Positions 1-9,812 are shown, numbered from the stretch's first letter. The stretch is DNA of 64,000 nt from an uncultured Lachnospiraceae bacterium (GCA_910579805.1 CAJTWM010000008.1:1-64000), one strand, 5' to 3'. Translations and numbers: made by a program. The notes: generated by a model not told the origin, from the sequence alone.

Positions 1-423
1 GTCTTTGACCGTCTGGAAAAACGGCTTGGCACCGTGACTTTCAGCATCCTTTTCGAAACAATCCTGACTGACAGGGGCGGTGAATTCGGCGATCCCGAGG
101 TCCTGGAGACTGGTATGGATGATTACCAGCGTACCAGCATTTATTACTGCGATCCCATGCGCAGCGGTCAGAAAGGCGGCATTGAAAATGCCCACACAAA
201 ACTGCGCGAGATCCTTCCCAAAGGCACCAGCTTTGAATATCTGACCCAGTGGGATCTGAACCTGATCGTTAATAACATCAATTCCGTCCCGCGCCAGAGC
301 CTTCTTGGCCTTACTCCATACCGGGCGGCAAAAGAAAACTTCGACATGGATGTCCTGTTAGCACTTCAGCTCAGACCGGTCGATCCCGATCAGATCAACC
401 TGACACCTGAGCTGATAAAGTAA
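1..423 (+). CDS. IS30-family transposase, C-terminal part (5' end outside window)
   Basis: The frame is open from base 1, so the gene is cut by the window edge; about 140 C-terminal residues are visible. They carry the second half of an IS30-type DDE integrase core: TDRGGEF near the start, which holds the second catalytic Asp in this family, then CDPMRSGQKG, ENAHTKLREILPKG with the catalytic Glu, and a closing LLGLTPYRAAKE segment. These are typical of IS30 transposases, which cut and join element ends through linear or circular intermediates. The visible part has no frameshift. Whether the N-terminal HTH and first Asp are intact cannot be seen. Confidence 0.9.
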   Translation, partial: VFDRLEKRLGTVTFSILFETILTDRGGEFGDPEVLETGMDDYQRTSIYYCDPMRSGQKGGIENAHTKLREILPKGTSFEYLTQWDLNLIVNNINSVPRQSLLGLTPYRAAKENFDMDVLLALQLRPVDPDQINLTPELIK

Positions 424-690
424 CCTTTAAATCCAGGCAAAATCTGTTGTCAGGAGACGCTGCTTTTAAATCTTCATAAAAACCAGACACCTCTGGCAGA
501 ATTTAGTCCTGCACACGACGTTTTCTGCCGGTCTGTTTGCTATGCCCTGTTTTAGAAAATCTGCCCGGATTTAGATTTATTATAATTCAATTTCCAACTT
601 TATGGCTTCAAAAAATTGAAAAAGACAATAGATTTGAAAGGGCAGTAGAATTTACTCCTGCACTGGAATTTACTTTTGCAATTAAGCTTG
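424..690 (+). mobile_element. Probable right end of the IS30-type element
   Basis: No gene is visible between the transposase stop and the thiT promoter. Two near-identical 17-base stretches, AGAATTTAGTCCTGCAC (498-514) and AGAATTTACTCCTGCAC (647-663), look like subterminal repeats of the element. The outer end is placed near 680-690 only by the loss of this pattern. The matching left end is outside the window, so the terminal inverted repeat and target duplication cannot be confirmed. Confidence 0.4.
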
Positions 691-730
691 AAATATAAAT
701 GAAATATAAAAGCGAAATAAAAGTAACCGC

Positions 731-759
731 TTGACATTTTTCGCAAAAACAAGTATAGT
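731..759 (+). promoter_or_regulatory. Sigma-A promoter of the thiT riboswitch transcript
   Basis: A perfect -35 TTGACA (731-736) is followed after 17 bases by -10 TATAGT (754-759). Transcription would start near 766, about 15 bases before the TPP aptamer. Confidence 0.85.
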
Positions 760-778
760 ATCAACGAACAAAAAAATA

Positions 779-863
779 TAACGCTAGGGGAGCTTTTGCT
801 GAGACTGAACTTTCGTTCTAACCCTCACTACTTGAACCGGATAATACCGGCGTAAGGAAGCAC
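779..863 (+). ncRNA. TPP riboswitch (THI element) aptamer
   Basis: The conserved thi-box blocks appear in order: CTAGGGGAGC, GCTGAGACTGAAC, CTTGAACCGGATAATACCGG and GCGTAAGGAAG. They form the pyrimidine-sensor and pyrophosphate-sensor arms joined by the P1 stem. The aptamer binds thiamine pyrophosphate and normally lowers expression of thiamine uptake or synthesis genes. It sits just after a strong promoter and ahead of thiT, which fits the expected target. Confidence 0.95.
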
Positions 864-867
864 GCAC

Positions 868-978
868 ATAAATGTGACATATCGGGACCGGTCATTCCCG
901 TTAACCAAAAACGTTCATACCTTCGACCTTTGTCACATTTATCATTGCGATTTATCCCCTCCTGCGTAACCAAGGAGG
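868..978 (+). promoter_or_regulatory. Riboswitch expression platform: long inverted repeat and ribosome-site hairpin
   Basis: ATAAATGTGACA (868-879) and TGTCACATTTAT (931-942) form a perfect 12-bp inverted repeat around a GGGACCGGTCATTCCC hairpin. After it, CCTCCT (958-963) pairs with AGGAGG (973-978), the thiT Shine-Dalgarno site, and is followed by seven T. That hairpin can hide the ribosome site, and its U-tract gives it a terminator-like look. Control is probably at translation start, possibly combined with termination. Confidence 0.6.
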
Positions 979-986
979 ATTTTTTT

Positions 987-1544
987 ATGTCAAAAAGTAA
1001 ATTTTCAACCAAACAGCTTGTTTTTTGCGCTATGGCGCTGGCGCTGGCTACCGTGATCTCCGTCGTAGTCAAGCTGCCCTCTTTACCTAACGGCGGTTCC
1101 GTCACCCTTTTTTCTATGTTGATCATCTGCCTTGTGGGTTATTGGTACGGACCCACAGTCGGACTTATTACCGCGGCAGCATACGGAGTCCTGCAGTTCA
1201 TTACGGGGCCTTATTTTATCCATCCGCTGCAGGTACTTTTAGATTATCCCCTCGCCTTTGGCGCTTTGGGACTTTCCGGATTTTTCAGCAGTAAGAAACA
1301 CGGCCTGATGTACGGCTACATTGCAGGCGTAGCCGGGCGCTTTCTTTTCCACGAAATCTCAGGATTCATTTTTTATACGGAGTATGTAGGAGACGCCCAC
1401 GGAAACCTGCTCGCCATAATCGCCTCCACTACCTATAATTTAAGCTATCTGCTGCCTGAAATGGTCGCCACCGTTATCGTTCTCGCCATTCCTCCGGTAG
1501 CAAATGCGCTTGCTAAAGTAAAAACATTAGCCCTTGCAGACTAA
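987..1544 (+). CDS. thiT: Thiamine transporter substrate-binding membrane subunit (ECF S component)
   Basis: ThiT is the thiamine-binding S component of energy-coupling factor transporters. It works with a shared EcfA/EcfA'/EcfT module, which is not in this window. The 185-residue protein has six hydrophobic helices and family signatures such as PNGGSVTLFSM, the GYWYGP turn, and FIHPLQVLLDYPLAF, which helps form the thiamine pocket. The start at 987 was chosen over an upstream in-frame codon at 930 because AAGGAGG (972-978) lies 8 bases before it. The TPP riboswitch upstream supports the thiamine assignment independently. Confidence 0.95.
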   Translation: MSKSKFSTKQLVFCAMALALATVISVVVKLPSLPNGGSVTLFSMLIICLVGYWYGPTVGLITAAAYGVLQFITGPYFIHPLQVLLDYPLAFGALGLSGFFSSKKHGLMYGYIAGVAGRFLFHEISGFIFYTEYVGDAHGNLLAIIASTTYNLSYLLPEMVATVIVLAIPPVANALAKVKTLALAD

Positions 1545-1583
1545 AATGTTCCTGCATACATCCAAAGGCTCATTTTGTAAACC

Positions 1584-1641
1584 GCGCCGCATCTGTCCAT
1601 ACTTTTTCATACCGTTCCTACACGGGTTACAGAGGCGGCGC
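1584..1641. repeat. GC-rich inverted repeat between convergent genes
   Basis: GCGCCGCATCTG (1584-1595) and CAGAGGCGGCGC (1630-1641) pair in 11 of 12 positions around a 34-base loop. It lies between thiT (+) and the unknown gene at 1689-2498 (-), so it could stop both transcripts. There is no good U-tract, so its role as a terminator is only a guess. Confidence 0.4.
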
Positions 1642-1688
1642 TTACTACATTTATACTGCATTCCGCACAAGCGCATATCCGCACAGGC

Positions 1689-2498
1689 TTATATTCCCAT
1701 AATATCCGTAATACGGACGCCCACTTCCCTTGCCACTTCTTCCAGCTCGCCTAACTGATCCAGCCTACAGGGAAAAAGCGCATACACTTCGTTCCTCAGT
1801 TTGAACATCGCCATGCAAAACTCTTTTGCTTCCCATTTTTCATCTATCATAACGCACCAATCATACAAATCCTCTCCGGAATAAAAATCTTCTTTTCTAA
1901 TGGGAAGATCCTTTTCTTTGATCTTTCTCATATCGGAAAGTTTATCCCAAAAATCATCAAACTTTAAATCCATACTGCATTCATATACATAGCGCTGATT
2001 CAGCAAAATCTCCGTATAGCTTTGCCACTGCTCCCTGATATCCGGAAGTTCATTTACTTTAGCTGCAAACGCTTCGATCGTTTCTTTGTCTTCTTCCATT
2101 AACATTTCCGCAATCTGCAAAATAATTTTGCCGGCCTTATGCACCCTGTTGCGTCTCCGTACTTCTTTATCCGTTATCGTTTTTTCACCGTCGTAAACAA
2201 GCGTACATTCTTCAAACGGTGCAAAATCCTGATCGGATATATAGATCATGGCCGTGGATGCCAGATCGTTGCCCGCCACCATATGCTCCTCAAAAAATTC
2301 TAAGATCCTTCCGTAATTTTCTTTTGCAGATGTTGTTCCGAGCCATATCCCGATCGCCGTATCTGAAATATATTCCGAACCGTTATCAAAAATCTCATTG
2401 TCGGTATATATTTCCAGCTTATCCGCCAGATCGTACCTGATATCCGTATCCGGATTCTCCAGTTTCGCCATATCTACTGCAACTAAAATTGTCTCCAT
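1689..2498 (-). CDS. Unknown protein at the end of the addBA operon
   Basis: I do not recognise this 269-residue acidic protein. It starts METILVAVDMAKLE and has no signal peptide or clear membrane segment, so it is probably cytoplasmic. It has a charged, largely helical middle (VRRRNRVHKAGKIILQ, EEDKETIEAFAAK) and aromatic-rich stretches such as YSGEDLYDWC. The start at 2498 was chosen over an upstream in-frame codon at 2540 because a purine-rich AGAAAGGA sits just before it. It begins 44 bases after the addA stop on the same strand, so it is probably co-transcribed. The context hints at, but does not show, a link to DNA repair. Confidence 0.7.
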   Translation of the reverse strand: METILVAVDMAKLENPDTDIRYDLADKLEIYTDNEIFDNGSEYISDTAIGIWLGTTSAKENYGRILEFFEEHMVAGNDLASTAMIYISDQDFAPFEECTLVYDGEKTITDKEVRRRNRVHKAGKIILQIAEMLMEEDKETIEAFAAKVNELPDIREQWQSYTEILLNQRYVYECSMDLKFDDFWDKLSDMRKIKEKDLPIRKEDFYSGEDLYDWCVMIDEKWEAKEFCMAMFKLRNEVYALFPCRLDQLGELEEVAREVGVRITDIMGI

Positions 2499-2542
2499 GT
2501 ACTGTTCCTTTCTCTGCTTTGTCAACTGATCCCCTTGCACAC

Positions 2543-5500
2543 TTATTCCAATGAAATCGATCTCCCTTGGTAAAAAGAATAAATGATCTTTTCCTTTACA
2601 GGCTTTCCGGTCAGCTTTTTCAACGCTTCAGCATAGTAATCAAGCTGCAGCGCATAGCGGTCCGCCAGTTCTTTTGCTTCCGCCACCGCATCCGTTTTAT
2701 AATCGGCTACCACAAGCGCCCCGTCTTCTTCAAAATATACGTCTATGATCCCCTGCACCAGCACCGTCTCCTCCTTGGGAAACTTTTGATTCAAACGGTC
2801 GGCGCTGATTCCGTATACAAAAGGACTTTCCCTGTAAAGCAGCCCTGCCTGATCCGCAATCTTCATTCGTTTACATAAGTCCGATTTCAAAAATCTCTCC
2901 ACCTTATCTACCCTGATGGCCTCGTAAAATTCTTCACTCAGCCTCCCCGCTTTCCGCTCCTCTTCCATTTGGGCAAGAATGCCCGCCCGGTCCGCCGCTT
3001 TTCCGAAATCCAGTAATTCCATGATCTTATGCATCGCGCTTCCCCTCGTCGTACCGGAAACGCTCTCCGCCTCCTTCATAAACGCCGGAATGTAAGGCAC
3101 GATCTCCTCCTCTTCGATCAAATGGACGGAAAAATCCAATTCTTCATTCTGTCCCGCCTTTTTCAACTCGGATACTGTTGTTTTCGTATAAAGTCCCGCC
3201 AGATTTTCATAAGGATACGCAAAAGCAAATTTCTCCCTTAAGTTTACATAAAGTTCCTTGTCGATTTCTTTTTGGGCCTGTTCGCTATCCTCTCCAAAGT
3301 TCTGTGTTTCCCACAGCCTCCTGAATGCGGCCAATTTCTCTCTCTTTCCTTCAAAAAGTACCTGTTCCTCCACCTCCTCCTTTACCAATTCCTCTGTCCC
3401 TATGATCCGTATCCTGACCGGCGCTTCTTCCAATTCGTCTTTCAGGCTTTCCCTGTCCCCGCTTTCCTGTAAAAATTCCTGCATCGCAGGATGCCTGATC
3501 AGGGCTGCAAGCAAAAGATCCATATAACTGCCTGCAAAAGCCACCGCCGAATAAGGCAGCAGCACCTTTTTATGAGTAAGAAGCGTGGAAAACCCGCCGA
3601 TTTTTTCCAAAGGCTTATCGATACTGCCGGTCAGGATCAATTTTTCTTTTGCCCTCGTCATTGCCACATACAAAATACGCAGCTCTTCGGCAACGTTATC
3701 CAGACGCATTTTTCCCGCCATTACATTTTTGCGCAAAGTTTTATTCCGAATCCTTGCCACGGGATCGATAAAATCCGTACCGATCCCCATATCTACATCC
3801 GCTATGAGCGGCTTTGTGGTGTCCTGCATATTAAATCTTTTGGAAAGCCCCGCCACAAAACAGACGGGAAATTCCAACCCTTTACTTTTATGGATGCTCA
3901 TCATGCGTACCACGTCCGCTTCTTCTTCATAAATCCCCACTTCTCCGTAGTCCACATCATACTTTTCCATCTGCTCCATATATCGTATAAAATGAAACAG
4001 TCCGTGATAGCTGGTCCGCTCAAAATCCGCCGCTTTTTCCAAAAACATTTCCACGTTCGCTTTGCGCTGCTCTCCGCCCGGCAGCGCCGTCACATAAAGA
4101 AGATAATTTCTTTCATTCAGGATTACCTGCAGCAGCTCATGGATTGAAAGATAAGCCGTCATCTCCCGGTACCGTTCCAGCATACCACAAAAACTTTCCA
4201 GTTTCTCTCTTAAAGCCTCTTCATCCCATCCGTCCGCTTCGCTATTTCCCTCTGCCGGATTCCCTTTCGCCTGAAGCAGATATTTTATTCTGTGATATAA
4301 AAGTTCCCCCCGCTTTACCTCCTTATCGGTCAGTACCTTTATGAGCGCCGTCTCTTCTTCGCTGAAACCGCCGAAAATACTGTGCATAACGCCGAATAAC
4401 GGAATATCCTGAAGGGGATTGTCTATCGCTCTTAAAAGCTGCAGCAGAACCCGGATCTCCGTTGTTTTAAAATATCCGGTCTTCGATGTGATGTAGGAAG
4501 GGATGCCTTCTTCCTCAAACACTTTCTGAAATTCCTCGTCCCAGCCGCTGTTGGTCCGAAGCAGTACTACGATGTCCCTATAAGAAACCGGTCTGAGTTC
4601 CCCCGTTTCCTGATCCGTCACATAGTTTTCCTTCAACAGCTTTTTGATCCTCTTGGCGATGGCATATGCCTCGCTTGTTTTGGCGGACAGTTCTTCTCCC
4701 TTTTCAGGCTTCTCTACAAGCAAAAGCTCTGTATCGTCGTCCCAGCCGCACGCTTTGGGAAGTTCCGGCAGAAAACCGGCCCCGAAAGAAAGCGCCGCGT
4801 TTTCATCATAAGAGATCCCTCCCGTATCCTTCCCCATGATCTGATAAAAAATATAATTAACGCTGTCGACGACCTCTTTCCTGCTCCTGAAATTTTGATG
4901 CAGGTCGACCCGCTGCTTTTTACTGTCCGCTAAAGAATACTCTTTATATTTTCCCATAAAGATCTCGGGCCGCGCAAGCCTGAATTTGTAAATGCTCTGT
5001 TTCACGTCGCCTACCATGAACCGGTTGTAATTTCCCTGTGTTTCCCCTGAAATGCCCGCCAAAAGATATTCCTGCACCAAATTGGAATCCTGATATTCGT
5101 CGATCATAATCTCCCTAAAGTAATTCCGGTAATCCACGGCCGTGTCCGTCGGGAGCAATTCCCCGTTTTCTCCCTTCCGGATCAGGATCTCCAAAGCAAA
5201 ATGCTCCATATCCGAAAAATCGATCAGGTTTTTTTCCCGTTTTCTTTCGTCAAATTTCCGTTTAAAGCAGATGGTAAGATCGATCAGCCCTTTTACCGCC
5301 CGTTCGCAGGAGGCGCTCTGTTCTACGCTTTTGGAAAGCGGCTGGAAAAAATAAGTTTCCTTGATATCCTGCATAGTTTCCTTCACCCGGTTTCTGATCC
5401 CTTTTACGTTTTCCCGTTTTAACGGACTGACCGAATCGTCTTTTTTGGAAGGAAGCCTGTCGAACCGTATGCTTTCTACGGCTGTCTCCATCTCGGAAAG

Positions 5501-6298
5501 CGTGTCGATTCCGGAAAGCTTTTTCAGCGTTTCCGCTTCTTTTTCCAAAAGACCGGCGTACATATAGGGACCGTCCGGCTGCTCACAGCATTTCAGCGCC
5601 TGATCCAGACTTTCCATACTGTCTTCTATCCTGCGCCGGATCGAGAGAAGAGCCGCCTTTCCCAGCTCGGAGTATTCCAGTTCTTCTATACTGTCCATAT
5701 GATAGTCTGCCTCCCGTTCCCTGAGCCATTCCTCCGGAAAAGGGTAGCTGACGGAAAACTCATACAGTTTCATAATATTTTCTTCCAGCAACGTTTCCCT
5801 GCTGCCGGTACTGTAGCACTCCGCACAGTATAAAAATTCCTCCTCCGAAAGAGCAAACTTTTCCTCCAAAAGCTCTGCCAGCACGTCCTGCTTCATCAGT
5901 TTAAGCTCCCCTTCGTCGGCGATGCGGAACCCCGGATCTAATCCGATATCGTTAAAATTATTCCGTATGACGAAAAGACAAAAACTGTCGATGGTAGTGA
6001 TCTGAGCATTATGGATCAGCGTCATCTGTTTTTGTAAATGTTCGTTCTCCGGTTCTTTTTCCAAACATTCCGTTAGTTTCAGCCGGATACGCTCCCGCAT
6101 TTCCGCCGCCGCCGCATTCGTAAACGTTACAATCAGAAGCCGGTCTATATCCAGCTTGTCCTTCTCGTCTTTTATTCTGGATAGGATCCGTTCCGTCAGC
6201 ACCGCCGTCTTTCCGCTCCCTGCCGCCGCAGACACCAGAATGTTTCTGTTTCTTAGTGCAATGACTTTCTGCTGGTCCTCTGTATATGAAACCCCCAT
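2543..6298 (-). CDS. addA: ATP-dependent helicase/nuclease subunit A
   Basis: AddA is the helicase-nuclease subunit of AddAB, the Firmicute counterpart of RecBCD. AddAB processes double-strand ends for RecA loading and degrades unprotected linear DNA. The 1251-residue length is typical. The UvrD-like N-terminus has Walker A SAAAGSGKTAVL near residue 25 and helicase motifs through LLIVTFTNAAAAEMRER and DEYQDSN. RRPEIF-type and QNFRS motifs follow, then MSIHKSKGLEFPV. The C-terminal nuclease keeps LVVADYKTD with the catalytic Asp and Lys. The ATG at 6298 follows GGGAGG. It lies 21 bases after addB, so the two are an operon. Confidence 0.97.
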   Translation of the reverse strand: MGVSYTEDQQKVIALRNRNILVSAAAGSGKTAVLTERILSRIKDEKDKLDIDRLLIVTFTNAAAAEMRERIRLKLTECLEKEPENEHLQKQMTLIHNAQITTIDSFCLFVIRNNFNDIGLDPGFRIADEGELKLMKQDVLAELLEEKFALSEEEFLYCAECYSTGSRETLLEENIMKLYEFSVSYPFPEEWLREREADYHMDSIEELEYSELGKAALLSIRRRIEDSMESLDQALKCCEQPDGPYMYAGLLEKEAETLKKLSGIDTLSEMETAVESIRFDRLPSKKDDSVSPLKRENVKGIRNRVKETMQDIKETYFFQPLSKSVEQSASCERAVKGLIDLTICFKRKFDERKREKNLIDFSDMEHFALEILIRKGENGELLPTDTAVDYRNYFREIMIDEYQDSNLVQEYLLAGISGETQGNYNRFMVGDVKQSIYKFRLARPEIFMGKYKEYSLADSKKQRVDLHQNFRSRKEVVDSVNYIFYQIMGKDTGGISYDENAALSFGAGFLPELPKACGWDDDTELLLVEKPEKGEELSAKTSEAYAIAKRIKKLLKENYVTDQETGELRPVSYRDIVVLLRTNSGWDEEFQKVFEEEGIPSYITSKTGYFKTTEIRVLLQLLRAIDNPLQDIPLFGVMHSIFGGFSEEETALIKVLTDKEVKRGELLYHRIKYLLQAKGNPAEGNSEADGWDEEALREKLESFCGMLERYREMTAYLSIHELLQVILNERNYLLYVTALPGGEQRKANVEMFLEKAADFERTSYHGLFHFIRYMEQMEKYDVDYGEVGIYEEEADVVRMMSIHKSKGLEFPVCFVAGLSKRFNMQDTTKPLIADVDMGIGTDFIDPVARIRNKTLRKNVMAGKMRLDNVAEELRILYVAMTRAKEKLILTGSIDKPLEKIGGFSTLLTHKKVLLPYSAVAFAGSYMDLLLAALIRHPAMQEFLQESGDRESLKDELEEAPVRIRIIGTEELVKEEVEEQVLFEGKREKLAAFRRLWETQNFGEDSEQAQKEIDKELYVNLREKFAFAYPYENLAGLYTKTTVSELKKAGQNEELDFSVHLIEEEEIVPYIPAFMKEAESVSGTTRGSAMHKIMELLDFGKAADRAGILAQMEEERKAGRLSEEFYEAIRVDKVERFLKSDLCKRMKIADQAGLLYRESPFVYGISADRLNQKFPKEETVLVQGIIDVYFEEDGALVVADYKTDAVAEAKELADRYALQLDYYAEALKKLTGKPVKEKIIYSFYQGRSISLE

Positions 6299-6319
6299 AT
6301 CTTCCTCCCGTCGTCTCTG

Positions 6320-9300
6320 TCATTCCGGATCCTGTCCGGTCTCCTTCGCTATTTTATCCATGACTTCGTCTTTTGTCATCGTCTCCAGCTTTCGTTTCCG
6401 GTACCCTGCGATCCTGCCGTCAAAACCGCACACCGACTTATAAGCGCAATAAGCGCATGCGCTTTCCGCTCCCTTTTCATAAGGATTCAACGCCATATCC
6501 CCCTGCAGGATCCGGGTACCAATCCATCCGATCTTTTGATTGACATAATCAGATATGGTTTCCAGTTCTTCCCTGCTCATTACGCTGGAACGCGCCGAAA
6601 AACTGCCGTCCTTTTTTCTTTCTACCGGAATAATATCGGATTTTGTTTCAAAAGTCTGGTCAAGCAGCCTGACCACTTTTTCCTCCTCGTTTACCACTCC
6701 GTTCATTTTCAGTTTTGCCAAAATCTGTTCTTCTATTTCCCGATCCGTAAGTTCTCTGTCCGGCATGATCATGGGATCTGCAATATGATAATAAAGGAGC
6801 GCCGCCGGTACGATCTTTTTGTCCGGCTTCTTTTTCTTTTCCACTTCCATCGCCGCGTTCAGGTAAACCGCCAACTGTAACTGCAGCCCATAATACAGTG
6901 AAACCAGATCGAACTGCTTATTGCCCGATTTATAATCGACGACTTTCACATAAACCGTGTCTCCTTCCTCATAAGTATCCACCCTGTCTATGCGTCCTCT
7001 AAGCCGCATCCTCTCCTCTTTGGAAAGCGCGATATTTAAAGCGGAAATATCCTCCAGTCTGGAAAAAGACATTTCAAACTGCTCGGGCAGGAAAGCGCCT
7101 TTTTGTAACTGCGCCTGAATGGAAAAAACCGTCCGTAATAAGATCCTTCGTATCCTGTTGATCATATAAGTATTTCTTGCGCTGGAAAACAGGACCGTCT
7201 CCCCATAGTCCGCTACATAAGCCTCGATCGCCTCCTCCACATACTGCGTTCCGATTTCTTTGGGAAAATCCAAAAAAGTATATCCGCCCTCCTCCAACTT
7301 TATCGAAAACAGCTCCAGCACCCCGTGAAATACGTTTCCCAGATCGGATGCTTCAAAACTGTATTCTCCCCTTTCTTTTAACATCAGGCCGTACTGCAGG
7401 AAATGTGCGTAGGCGCACGCCGCATACGTCTCCAGACGGCTGACGCTGCTTTCCAGTACTTTCCCGTAGAGCGCTGCCGCCACCGCTCTTGCAAGGGGCT
7501 TTTCTTTATAAGAAAGGAACGCGGTACGGGTAAGTTCTTCCGTTAAATTTTTCCACTTATCTTCTTCAAGGTAAGAAAGATACAGTGCAAAAAAATGCTT
7601 TCTTTCCGGCGCTGACAATACATCGTCCGCATAACCGCGTATCATAGGCGCCAGCGAATCAATCCCGTCCCGTCTGGTAGCGATCCGCTCCTGCATCGGA
7701 CGTTTCTTCAGATTCTCAATGACGGTCTTCGGAAACAGTTTCCGGCAGGCTTCTATCAGATAAGAGGGGCGCAGCGCTTTTTTATCGTTCCCTGCCCTTG
7801 CAAAAGAAAGAAAAAGCTTTTCCGTAGGCTTAGTCATATTCATGTAAAGATAAAGCTGCTGTGTGTACATCTGCTGCCTTGGCGTAGGCGCCAGTTCAAA
7901 ATCCGCTTCTTTTAAAAATTCCCTGTCGATATCGGAGATGATTCCGCCCTTGCTGCTGTTCTTCGGTATATTTCCGTCGTTCACGCCTACAAAAAACAGC
8001 GCCTTTATCTGATTCAATCTGGTTCTTTCCATATCTCCCACAACGACTTTATCCACATCCTGAGGAATGGTCCCTACCTGGATCTCCGAAAACCCTGCGT
8101 CCAGTATATCCAGAAATTCTTTCGCTTCCATGGGTTCGTCTTCCAGCAGTCCTATGATCTGATCCAACAATTCCATCACCAAACGGTATATCTGCGCATA
8201 TTCCTTCGCTTTGGAAAGCTTTCCTTCCTTTCTGAAAATATTTTCATAAAAAAGCAGCTTCTTTTGGATCTGATTTTCTGCAATAAACGAATAGAGCGCC
8301 AATACATGCTCTTTTGCGGTAGTCCTTTTCAAAAGCAAAGGCCCCAGTTGTCCCATCAGACGCTCCCTGATCCCGTTCAGCTCTTCCAGCTGCTCTGCGT
8401 CCGTATTGCCCGGCATCCTTACAAAGCTTTTAGCGTATTTGCTTTTTCCCCGTATTCCCAACGCCAGCACATAATTTTCAAGCCGGTCTATTTCCTCCAT
8501 GGTAAATCCCGTCAGGCCGCTCCTCAGATAATGAAAGACCGTTTCATAAGAAAAATCTTTGGACAGCATGGACAACGCGCTTTTGATATACTCGATGAAG
8601 GGATTTAAAAGAATCCCCCGCGTCCTGTCTACAAAGCATGGAATCCCGAATTTGTCAAACTCAGAATCTACATGGGGCGCATAGGCGTTCAGATCCCCCG
8701 CCACTACCGCTATATCCCGATAAGCATATCCTTTTTCCATGACCAGTTCTTTAATGAGCAGGGCCGTCTGCCTGACCTCCTCTTTCGGGTCTCCCGCTTC
8801 AAAGATCCTGATATTGTCCGGTGTTTCCTGATACACGGCCGTAGGATAACGGAACAGATGCTTTTCCAAATGAGCCATCTCCCTGTTGCCCCAAAACCGC
8901 GGCGCAGGATCTTCTTTGAAATACACGTCCGCTTTTCTTTCGATCCCGTTTTCCACTGCCAGACCGTGCAGCTTTCCGGCAGTCCGCTTACTTAAATGAA
9001 ATAACTTTTGTTCCCCGTCCTCCAAAAAAGGGTTTTCCTTTCCGTCAATGATGATCGTAACGATCACTTCTTTTGCCAGTTTCATCAGTTCCAGAATCAC
9101 CCGGTTCTGTATCGGCGTAAAACCCGTAAAGCCGTCAAAAACAATTACGCTGTCGGGAATGAGTTTTGACCGTCCCAACACGTTACAGAGCAGGTCCAGC
9201 GTTTCTTCCGTAGTAATAAACCTTTCTTTGATAAAATCCATAAACGCCCTATAAAGAACGTGCAGATCTTTCAGCTTATAAGAAAGCGCGCCCTTTTGAC

Positions 9301-9742
9301 CTGCATAGTCAATCATCCGTTCCAATTCCGTCTCTCCGATCCCATACTGCATAAATTCGGAAATAACGGATTTTACTTCGTGGATATATCCCTGCTTCTG
9401 TAATTTTTTCCCTATGACAGTCAGTTGATCTTCTATTCCTGCCGCCGTTTTTCTCAGCACCAGACTCTTTCCGGTATCGTCCAGAACCGGCTTTTCATTG
9501 CCTCCGGTCTCTTCAAAAATGCGGTGGGAAAGTCTTCCGAAACTTAAGACGTCTATATTCCTGATGCCGCCCCTCCCGTTTTTGTTCTCCACAAGTTCCT
9601 TTTGGGTCTGCATCGTAAACTGATCCGGTACAATGATCAGAAAATCCCGTTCCGGTTCCTGCAGGGAACGGACCGTAATCTGGTCATAAAGCCGTTTGCT
9701 TTTTCCCGCACCCGAACCGCCGAAATAAAACTGTAATGACAT
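6320..9742 (-). CDS. addB: ATP-dependent helicase/nuclease subunit B
   Basis: AddB partners AddA. It has an inactive helicase fold that scans for the Chi-like sequence and its own nuclease domain. The 1140-residue protein starts MSLQFYFGGSGAGKS with a Walker A loop. The C-terminal nuclease has VVDYKSGNKQFD. An iron-sulfur cluster is expected from the distant Cys in YAACAYAHFLQYG together with the terminal ACAYCAYKSVCGFD, the pattern known for AddB. The start at 9742 was preferred to one 24 bases upstream because AGAGGA precedes it. It is the first gene of the operon, behind the promoter and hairpin at 9813-9868. Confidence 0.96.
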   Translation of the reverse strand: MSLQFYFGGSGAGKSKRLYDQITVRSLQEPERDFLIIVPDQFTMQTQKELVENKNGRGGIRNIDVLSFGRLSHRIFEETGGNEKPVLDDTGKSLVLRKTAAGIEDQLTVIGKKLQKQGYIHEVKSVISEFMQYGIGETELERMIDYAGQKGALSYKLKDLHVLYRAFMDFIKERFITTEETLDLLCNVLGRSKLIPDSVIVFDGFTGFTPIQNRVILELMKLAKEVIVTIIIDGKENPFLEDGEQKLFHLSKRTAGKLHGLAVENGIERKADVYFKEDPAPRFWGNREMAHLEKHLFRYPTAVYQETPDNIRIFEAGDPKEEVRQTALLIKELVMEKGYAYRDIAVVAGDLNAYAPHVDSEFDKFGIPCFVDRTRGILLNPFIEYIKSALSMLSKDFSYETVFHYLRSGLTGFTMEEIDRLENYVLALGIRGKSKYAKSFVRMPGNTDAEQLEELNGIRERLMGQLGPLLLKRTTAKEHVLALYSFIAENQIQKKLLFYENIFRKEGKLSKAKEYAQIYRLVMELLDQIIGLLEDEPMEAKEFLDILDAGFSEIQVGTIPQDVDKVVVGDMERTRLNQIKALFFVGVNDGNIPKNSSKGGIISDIDREFLKEADFELAPTPRQQMYTQQLYLYMNMTKPTEKLFLSFARAGNDKKALRPSYLIEACRKLFPKTVIENLKKRPMQERIATRRDGIDSLAPMIRGYADDVLSAPERKHFFALYLSYLEEDKWKNLTEELTRTAFLSYKEKPLARAVAAALYGKVLESSVSRLETYAACAYAHFLQYGLMLKERGEYSFEASDLGNVFHGVLELFSIKLEEGGYTFLDFPKEIGTQYVEEAIEAYVADYGETVLFSSARNTYMINRIRRILLRTVFSIQAQLQKGAFLPEQFEMSFSRLEDISALNIALSKEERMRLRGRIDRVDTYEEGDTVYVKVVDYKSGNKQFDLVSLYYGLQLQLAVYLNAAMEVEKKKKPDKKIVPAALLYYHIADPMIMPDRELTDREIEEQILAKLKMNGVVNEEEKVVRLLDQTFETKSDIIPVERKKDGSFSARSSVMSREELETISDYVNQKIGWIGTRILQGDMALNPYEKGAESACAYCAYKSVCGFDGRIAGYRKRKLETMTKDEVMDKIAKETGQDPE

Positions 9743-9812
9743 ATATCCTCTCATTCCGCCGCGCAAGCGGCAACTTCATCCGTGACCCCAGTTATTTTAA
9801 AGAAAGTAAAAA

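Noticed and set aside
818..1126. Open frame of 102 codons on the minus strand over the riboswitch
   Set aside because: It is antisense to the TPP aptamer and thiT, with no family resemblance.
3491..4147. Plus-strand frame of 218 codons inside addA
   Set aside because: It is the complement of a well-conserved helicase gene, with no ribosome site and an unnatural composition.
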